64,000 bases of DNA from Omphiscola glabra (taxonomy: Eukaryota > Mollusca > Gastropoda > Lymnaeidae): NCBI GenBank assembly GCA_964017045.1, contig OZ024798.1, positions 11,181,793 to 11,245,792 on the forward strand, written 5' to 3'. The position numbers and the translations under genes were made by a program. Under the pieces are notes generated by a model that made no database searches, was not told where the DNA came from, and saw only the letters and a list, made by a program, of their open reading frames with translations. Positions 58,501-64,000 of the stretch are shown here, piece by piece (position 1 is the stretch's first letter; each line of letters starts with the position of its first letter).

Positions 58501-61500
58501 CACAAATCAACGTTCTGTTTTAGATGTAATGTTCTTTTCTTTCTTTTTTTGTACAGAAAATAAAAACAATTCTTTTCAAAGACCAGCCTTATTTCAGTAG
58601 CATTTTTTTCCCTACATCTTATGACAGTTGTTACTGATTAAAAAAAAAATCTAAATTTATTTTCAATCAAACACATCAGTCTATTGAAGGCCACAGAATA
58701 ATAAATTAATTTTAAGTAAGGATGTTTTTTTTTTTTTGTTGGCCAATAATTCATAGTTTTACAAAGAAGGAAAATATTTTAAACATCCTTCAATATTTTC
58801 TTCCTATACAGAAACCAATACACAGACATGCTTTTATTTTAAAATATACATGAACATAAATTATCAATATACTGTCATCATTGTGTCCCACTAACATTGG
58901 CTGCCTTACACTGTTCTTGGCTGCTCTGCCTCACACTAACCCAATTGCTCTGCCTTACACTAACCCAATTGCTCTGCCTTACACTAACCTTGGCTGCTCT
59001 GCCTTACACTAACCTAATTGCTCTGCCTAACACTAACCTTGGCTGCTCTGCCTTACACTAACCTAATTGCTCTGCCTAACACTAACCTTGGCTGCTCTGC
59101 CTTACACTAACCTAATTGCTCTGCCTAACACTAACCTTGGCTGCTCTGCCTTACACTAACCTAATTGCTCTGCCTAACACTAACCTTGGCTGCTCTGCCT
59201 GGCTCAGCTTCTTCCCATGCTTTCTTCATTGCCCTGATCTCATCAGCTCTCTCTGTATCTTTCTTGATCTCAATTTCCTCCTACAACAACACCAATACAC
59301 TTGCTTAGTGCCTTTAAGGGGTTATTTTGATGAGCATTTTTTTAAATGTTACTGTCAACTTTAAGTACCATCTCTGTTGCCTCTACACGAAACATCAAAG
59401 AATTAGACTTCCTGCTGCAAGTGAATCACCAGAAAACATTGAGACTTGGGGGTCTTCTGCAAATTACATCATGCTCGGGGGGGGGGTCGAGAATTTGTGA
59501 CACTTTGTGACAGGGGGAGGGGGGTAAAAAAAATAATGTGACGTCACATTGTTTTTACTGACATCACATTATTTTTACTGTTGTTTTTTTTTTAAATCTA
59601 AAATTTTCTAATTTTGAAAAATCTTTATTTAATTAATTTTTAAAACATTGATTTGAGGTCGACATGGCCTCAGGTATTATAGGTACTATGAACTCAGTCG
59701 CTCAAACCTTTTGGGCAGAACGAAAAATGATGCAGAAGCTGTTGTGGTCATTTTTGCATTCGGCTTGTGGATGACTTTGTTGTTTTGCGTCAGAGTTTTC
59801 TAATAATACTACATCTTAATCCATTTTGGGAGAATGTTAAAAAATTTAATAAAATCTTAGTTTTTTAATGAAAATTTTATGTATGTTTTGATTTTATTAG
59901 GAGTGATGTGACACGGGGGGGAGGGGGGGGTAAAGAATTTGTGACACTTAGTGACAGGGGGAGGGGGTGGTCTAAAAAGGTCATTTTTAGTGTGACCTAA
60001 TTTACGAACGACCCCCTTTATGCTGAAGTGAATCACTTGAAAAACATTGAGACTTACTGCTGCAAAGGAATCGCTGACGACACGTAGAACGTAATGGGGC
60101 TTGGTCAGGTCAAAGTTCGGTGACGGTGGCCTGGAGACCTTGACCTCTTGACCTTTCTCTTTCACCCCCTTGTCCTTGCCCACTTTAGGCTTCCCTTTGT
60201 TGGGGGCTGGACTTTTCTCAACCTTGGGTGGAGACGGGTCCCTCTCTTTATTGGCAACTTTGGAAAACAAATGAAGAAATGATTGCAGATAATAGTTCGG
60301 TTCTTGACACAGAAAATAAAGGTTGCTAAAACTTAGCTTGATGGTCAGACAGCAATGCAAAGAAAAGAAAACATCAATAAACAAAATCTGTACTTTTAAT
60401 TTGAAAGAACTAATCCATTTCAAATAACATATAATATATAATTTTATATAATTTTATGTTGAGAACATTTCATGTTTTTTAAATTTCATTTATCAAATTA
60501 AAAAACCTAATGAATAATCTACATGTAAACACTGTCTGATTTATATCCAGTAATTAATAAGTAACGGTAAATGAGATATAACAAAATGTATGCACCATTT
60601 ATGTGGACATTCCCCATTCTATATTTGGCAGTGTAGAGGCCACAGTTTTACGAAAACAGTGTGTAGCGCCCAAAACACTGTATGGAAATTTGCCCTCGCC
60701 CAATCAGGAATGTGACCTCGGGGTCAGGGCTTGGGTATCAGGTACCCTGCAGATGACCAGCGTCTCTCCGTTGCTCAGAATACTTAAATATCAGGAACCA
60801 CTATGTGAGCATTAGTTATAAGTTCAATAATTTATTTCTCGGGAACCCTAGTGTATGATGCTATGAATGATATCTAGTTGGGAAGGGGAGTTTATTTGCT
60901 ATACTTTAGTATATTTACAAGTCTCAATCATTATAGGATATTTTAATATTTAGTAATTAAGTCAGTTTTCACATTCATTCATGGGGGGGTCCCAACCCGT
61001 TTTATTTACATATCTCAAAAACCATTTAGCTCATAGAAATATAAGAATGTATCTTAGATAGCCGAGAAAAAAACTGAAAAGGACACATCTAAGTCTTTTG
61101 GGATTTGGTCCAGAATTTTAACTTCTACTCGGGCTGTAGTCCTCAGGGTTAGTCATTTTACCACAGGGAATTTGCCAGAAGGCAAGTAAGAGAACGTCTT
61201 ACACGGGGCGTGACGTACATGCTTTCTAGTCTGTCTGCGCGCGACTATTTAGGGCGGGCACACTAAGGAGTTTTTATTTGAGGATTTAACAGCATCCCTG
61301 AAGTGTGTCATTATTCACCTCTGCCCATTTGAATGCTCTGTAAGTAGAAGCAAATACGCCTTTATATTTCTGTGTTTGTTGGATGCAATTGTTAAGTGTT
61401 ATGTAATGGGATATTTCTGTTCATGACTTATATTAGGCAGTGTTTTAATCACTTGTTGGCTCCGTCAAGTTGACGTGTAACAATGATATCGTGATGGTTG

Positions 61501-63988
61501 AACATACGGCCGTCCACTGAATTCTGAAATGGAATTGGATACCAGTGTTTGTGAGAATAACGCCAGCCATTATGTTGTTCTGGTTACACAATGTGCTTAG
61601 AAGCTATTGATACAACTGTATACGACCAGCGAATATACATAAAATATGTGCAGTAGGCTAACTCCTGCCTTGTGCTAAATTCTCACATAGAAAATGGTGC
61701 ATGTGTTAGGGGACTATTACCAGCTGTATTAATATAATTAGTCATGCCGCAATTTGCTTTCGTCTTATGACACAGTGATTGAGTGATGCAAGGCTCTAAC
61801 TAACGGTGGTTATACCTTACACCTTTGTAGTAACTGTCCTGCTATGGGTGCATCTTACATAGACCCCTTACATCAGCATTTTGTCTTTAGAAGCTACAGT
61901 CCTCAAGACCTGAATTTCTTTAGTGTATATTTTCTTACCTTTAAGCTCATTTTTCTCCATTTCCTTAAGCATCATGACATGCCTCCAACTTTTCTCAGAA
62001 AGAGGCCAGCTGTTCTGTAAGACCTTGGCTTGTATGACGTACTTGTGAGGCTGTCCAACAACATTAATATTTGAAAAAACTACTCTCGACACCAGCTTGT
62101 TATTTTTAAAATAATTTTTTTTATAAACAAACCCAATTAATTTCCTGAAGTTCAAGACGTAAATAAAACGTGAGTTTAAAACTAACTACCATTAGGAAAA
62201 AGATGGAAGCAACAGCTTATACAAAATTTTTAATAAACAAAACAAAACAAAAACAGATACCTGCAGTTAAAATGAATTTAAATTCTTACTTTTGTTTCTT
62301 CCAGTCTCTCTGCCAACTCGGCCTCAGATCTCATACTGTTTCTCTGGAACAATTCAGTAAAATGATAGTGTGACGCATTAAAGAGTTGTGACACAATAAT
62401 ATTTTTTTTCCAAGTGAAATCTAAGTGATGATGTGTCTGAGATATTAAAATGATGTCGGTTGTGATGTTTGATTATTGATGAGTGAGTGACGTAATACTG
62501 AATTGAATGACCTCATCGTTCAGTTTCACTTACAGATGGTGGGGCCTGCTCGTTGACCGCCGACTCAGATCTCTTGGTCTTGGTAGAAACCTTATCAGAT
62601 TTGTTTGAAATGGCCGCAACAGAGCCTTTCAATGCTGGGGAAACAATCAAATCATGTACTGAAAATGGAGGGGTCCATAAAGTGAACGGGGATCTCACAC
62701 CTTCTTGAAGGTGTTCCAGTAGTGTGTACTGTAACTTTGGACAGAAGGTTTCCTTAAAACAAAAATATGATTACATATTAATTTGATCATTGCGAGGTGC
62801 TAAATTTGAATGTCATTTCAAGCCCCACGCATGGCGCCAAGACTTACAAGCTCTGGAGCCTGACCGCCTGTCAATGTCATCCTGTGTGATGTTCTTGAGA
62901 AATATGAAAGCAGGAATGACGACATGCCCTTTGCCCACAGCACTGATGATCTCCTCATCATTGTCCAGTATGGACAGCTTAATGTACACGTCTCTCTTTG
63001 AGGTGTTGACTTGTAGGCTGGCGAAATGGTCCTCAGCCACCTTCACCGACTGTCTGAAAACAGAATATATATATTTGTATAATGTCTGAATGTCATACAA
63101 GAACAGAATATATAATTATATAATGTCTGAATGCTATGCAAGAGCAGAATATCTATTTTTTATAATAAAAGAACAGAAGAATATTAATAACACAGCCCAG
63201 GAAGTTATTCACAAATGAATGAGAAGCTTCATTTATATTGTTAGTACCTGTGTAGTATTTAATCTACTTTCATTATATTTTATGAATGTTCAATGCCAGC
63301 AAACTATAAATTGGAATTTTTTTTTTTTAAATATGGGTATGTCAGTGCAACTGCAGAGAACATAATTGGGCCGCAAAGTGGGTGCCGGCGGGCCACATGT
63401 GGCACGCGGGCCATATGTTGTGCAGGCCTGCCCTGGTTTAGATATATTTTTGAGCATTTTTAACCCTCAAAAAATTGAAATATGCTGTAGCTTAAGAGAG
63501 CTGTGAAAAAGTAGATATCAGAGTCTTTAGATTCCAAGTCACCACAAAATAAGTCGTCTCCACTTACGGCTTGAAAAATCTACAAAGATAATTTTAAAGT
63601 TATAAGTTAATTAAAGTAAAGTAAGATAGTTTTGGAGTTTTGGGTAGTTTGTAGGATTCCAACCTTGTCAAAGTCAATATAACAGTTCCAACCTTGTCAA
63701 TATAACAGTTCCAACCTTGTCAATATAACAGTTCCAACCTTGTCAATATAACAGTTCCAACCTTGTCAATATAACAGTTCCAACCTTGTCAAACACAAAC
63801 CTGAAGATGATATTGTTGGGATTGGGGAGGTAGTATTCTTTAATCTCTTTGGTGATGAAGCTGCTGCAAACTTCTGCTGTCTGTGGCGCTGGCAGGGGAC
63901 TCAGTGACCCAATAAGGCGCATTCTCCAGTTGCCAGAGGTCAAAGGTTGCTCCACTGTTCTTGCCTCTGCTACAAATGAGTAGCCTTT
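46395..63988 (-). CDS. ADGB: Androglobin, C-terminal part (10 exons, 5' end outside)
   Basis: Chimeric calpain-like/globin protein linked in mammals to cilia and sperm flagella. Only the C-terminal region, about 525 residues, is in the window; the protease and globin domains would lie beyond the right edge. Exons in transcription order: 63801-63988 (5' border tentative), 62848-63053, 62534-62634, 62290-62343, 61939-62050, 60058-60257, 59185-59280, 55849-56114, 54428-54611, 46395-46568. Phases agree throughout. Diagnostic blocks: EIRAMKKAWEEAEPGRAAK, LDLTPFIRKT, the coiled coil EKRQQEIADYKALREKVEQW, and the end AREAIRQKY-like helix with a Lys-rich tail KTKKPPKKK, all in androglobin order. Transcribed towards AMBRA1 (convergent). 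Confidence 0.92.
46569..50427. other. Androglobin last intron, left part
   Basis: AT-rich. It has a diverged direct duplication (AACCATTCACTGAGCAGCTCAGTATAA-like, near 47390 and 47535) and the MITE at 48264. An exon-like minus frame at 48488-48721 has no clear splice sites. The last 20 bases before 50428 read as an acceptor. Confidence 0.45.
48264..48371. mobile_element. 108-bp hAT MITE
   Basis: Ends CAGTGGTTTCCAAACT and AGTTTGGGAACCACTG. Flanks ATCTAAAC and GCCTAAAG share the central CTAAA. Confidence 0.85.
50428..52671 (+). CDS. hAT transposase, KIAA1586/ZNF862-like, intronless
   Basis: An uninterrupted 747-codon frame inside the androglobin last intron, on the opposite strand. TTF/BED-like finger: C103-x2-C106 with H140/H142/H148. 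RNase-H-like core: D251 in MSVYIDESTIVSS, D321 in IGACSDGASVLLGRQSGF, then CLCHRLE (C-x2-H). C-terminal dimerisation block: LPVTSGYCGRAFRTINLF and SRLDIELLSSLLFIRLTGPP. Where hAT proteins normally have C/S-E-R-x-F, this one has C-G-R-A-F (G668, codon GGA at 52429-52431), so the usual catalytic Glu seems lost by one base change from GAA. TTTATTTGTACAG ends 2 bp before the ATG and could be an acceptor. I found no terminal repeats. It could be a recently disabled copy or a retained host gene. Confidence 0.87.
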   Translation: MSKRKRSILDFLAKVSTKKLHADTASCSSQCEPVLQQDNPVSRAETTPACKSAVVQLVTNVAKDTAAEVSERIHLPECWDQNQWLDFKQKYPWLFVENGLLGCSVCREFKHLGVSVSQGVSVSKEWSTGRITPYGKTKKDMLTSLRKKIHVHKISEAHVKAGHVQAVSELLQSNIAEQQKHKFASTTKVFRTAYFCVNKNLPFTDFRDLISLQVANGADLGCIPHSEHTAAKIIDYIASEMRKKLCNAIVEQAPKMSVYIDESTIVSSHPVLIVYIRASVNGKCPVTFFIDLLDLPNAEAQSIEAALLACLYKHGFSNGFLAKNWIGACSDGASVLLGRQSGFLERLSERYPQLVKWHCLCHRLESCIPDTVDLFPGLHHVTSFFEKLYAAYHHQSLQHLSEFFECAKELEVQVLKIGKDYSVSRVASSHGAIQAVWESYPALHSRFLKASLSSTLNTQQRSMFSGLCEVLISENYLLNLAGIADAVQEIRLLSEALQRDDITLPQAYQLINQSVRAIEKMKDTPGKHLKEVMESLDKGCFKGATIIPESSKGQVMINLTQFYQCLVDNLRSRLNALTAASPQSGEFETLVSEVDILNCQRWPINVDSPWFEGEAKLEQLCKRFRLNYASICEGFRDYIDNGGAEIPENLKPAVTAVNSLPVTSGYCGRAFRTINLFMSPIRSRLDIELLSSLLFIRLTGPPVDVWDPLPYVSKWLTSHCCADDTKSPKVKKHELQGQCHTSLWEIF
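52672..54427. other. Androglobin last intron, right part
   Basis: AT-rich, with G runs at 52675 and 53370. No convincing right terminal repeat of the hAT element, and no further exon. Confidence 0.45.
54428..56114 (-). CDS. ADGB: Androglobin exons H-I
   Basis: Exon H (55849-56114): ALQARLMYLNTHAIKLAPTM, then an acidic linker and EPLDLTPFIR. A second AG 9 nt downstream (CTCCAG|GCTAGA) could give an in-frame ALQ-less variant. Exon I (54428-54611): KTLPEPIYLDEEEKQKLLEK and a long coiled coil. Confidence 0.9.
55703..55825. repeat. 30-bp tandem repeat, 4 copies
   Basis: Unit ACCAAGGGCATTAGCTCTAA then ATGTTTGAGA. Ends about 25 bp from the exon H donor. Confidence 0.92.
56115..56470. repeat. 31-bp array carrying copies of the exon H acceptor
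   Basis: Eleven or so units of CATGTATTAGTCTAGCCTGG then GGATCAGAGGT. On the minus strand this reads ...CTGATCCCCAG|GCTAGACTAATA, matching the real acceptor (CTGATCCCCAG|GCTCTC) and the nearby exon start (CCAG|GCTAGACTGATG). At least seven units keep the CCCCAG. Confidence 0.92.
56548..58510. repeat. 23-bp minisatellite, about 85 copies
   Basis: Unit TGTGACACAAGTCGATGTAG plus TAA. Subtypes (gttgatg, gtcgatg, gtcaatg) occur in blocks and a few units lack 5 bp. All minus frames stay open over long stretches; no gene. Confidence 0.97.
58888..59200. repeat. 49-bp array carrying copies of the exon G donor
   Basis: Two alternating 24-25 bp half-units. On the minus strand they read GGCAGAGCAGCCAAG|GTTAGT (identical to exon G end plus donor) and GGCAGAGCAATTAG|GTTAGT. 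The full donor half-unit occurs at 58983, 59032, 59081, 59130 and, as the real junction, 59179. Confidence 0.95.
59185..60257 (-). CDS. ADGB: Androglobin exons F-G
   Basis: Exon F (60058-60257) codes a Pro/Lys-rich linker (KGKPKVGKDKGVKEKGQEVK) then FDLTKPHYVLRVVSDSFAA. Exon G (59185-59280) codes a charged helix ending EEAEPGRAAK at donor GTTAGT. The last 16 bp of exon G are also the first unit of a tandem array. Confidence 0.9.
59410..60056. repeat. Intron F-G repeats: duplicated donor flank and G-rich element
   Basis: AAGTGAATCAC..GAAAACATTGAGACTT occurs at 59418-59446 and at 60026-60054, the second next to the exon F donor. Between them, GAATTTGTGACACTTTGTGA plus CAGGGGGAGGGG occurs twice (59490 and 59935) and the right end reads AATTTACGAACGACCCCC, typical of a dispersed non-coding element. 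Confidence 0.6.
60258..61938. other. Androglobin intron E-F
   Basis: No exon is needed here, since E and F join in phase. AT-rich, with a short GC-richer stretch at 61190-61260. Nothing recognised. Confidence 0.45.
61939..63988 (-). CDS. ADGB: Androglobin exons A-E
   Basis: Exon A: SGNWRMRLIGSLSPLPAP, KEIKEYYLPNPNNIIFR. Exon B (acceptor TTTTCAG|ACAG): DVYIKLSILDNDEEI, GKGHVVIPAFIFLKN. Exon C is a low-complexity Ser/Lys linker. Exon D has 18 codons (RSEAELAERLEETK). Exon E: HKYVIQAKVLQNSWPLSEKS. The acceptor of E was set at GTTGGACAG|CCT because it is in phase with D; an earlier frame extension is intronic. Confidence 0.88.
63060..63160. repeat. 43-bp tandem repeat at the exon B acceptor
   Basis: Two and a half units around CAGAATATATAATTATATAA then TGTCTGAATGCTATGCAAGAG. 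Each unit carries, on the minus strand, CATTCAG|ACATT, close to the real acceptor TTTTCAG|ACAGT. Confidence 0.8.
63362..63432. mobile_element. hAT-like terminal remnant
   Basis: GCGGGCCACATGTGGCACGC then GGGCCATATGTTGTGCAGGC, the inverse of the end at 3991. No partner end found nearby. Confidence 0.5.
63650..63797. repeat. 23-bp tandem repeat beside the exon A donor
   Basis: About six copies of TTCCAACCTTGTCAATATAA plus CAG. The last unit runs to within about 10 bp of the donor at 63800. Confidence 0.93.
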
Positions 63989-64000
63989 CTATTGGTTTGA

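Noticed and set aside
60603..60815. 70-codon plus-strand frame in androglobin intron E-F
   Set aside because: No splice signals, no recognisable family, and no exon is needed there.

Overview
The window is animal nuclear DNA. It has spliced genes with GT-AG introns, AATAAA signals, many hAT-type DNA transposons and LINE pieces, and no bacterial-style gene packing. An animal universal stress protein, a molluscan-style KIAA1586-like hAT transposase and very many intronic minisatellites suggest a mollusc, probably a gastropod. That assignment is an inference. The exon models below were built by hand from splice sites, reading phase and remembered family features; no search was run.

Layout. 1-7.8 kb: gene-poor, repeat-rich DNA with MITEs, several minisatellites, one good candidate last exon of an unidentified minus-strand gene (2120-2302) and one weaker exon-like block near 6.2 kb. 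7.9-14.5 kb (+): a five-exon universal stress protein gene whose introns hold a 22-bp array and MITEs. 15-23 kb: intergenic, with a 23-bp array, a collapsed BED/hAT transposase, a 1-kb element with long inverted ends and a 5'-truncated LINE with a perfect 11-bp target duplication. 23.1-41.8 kb (+): a complete 17-exon AMBRA1 gene (1,788 codons, all intron phases agree), with a split WD40 propeller, one 3.1-kb exon coding a disordered centre, and two C-terminal TQT motifs. 43.9-45.2 kb: a 33-bp array between the convergent gene ends. 46.4 kb to the window edge (-): the last ten exons of androglobin (ADGB). Its 7.9-kb last intron carries an uninterrupted 747-codon hAT transposase on the opposite strand.

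The most unusual signal is the relation between minisatellites and splice junctions. The androglobin intron at 56115-59184 is about 84% tandem repeat. The array at its 5' end is made of copies of the upstream exon end plus its splice donor. The array at its 3' end is made of copies of the acceptor plus the start of the next exon. Weaker cases of the same thing occur at three other junctions (60058, 63053 and AMBRA1 37698). This suggests that small tandem duplications across exon-intron borders seed arrays here and leave rows of decoy splice sites.

The genes do not form one pathway. AMBRA1 is an autophagy scaffold and CUL4-DDB1 substrate receptor, androglobin is a calpain-like/globin protein linked to cilia and sperm flagella, and the stress protein is a small ATP-binding protein.
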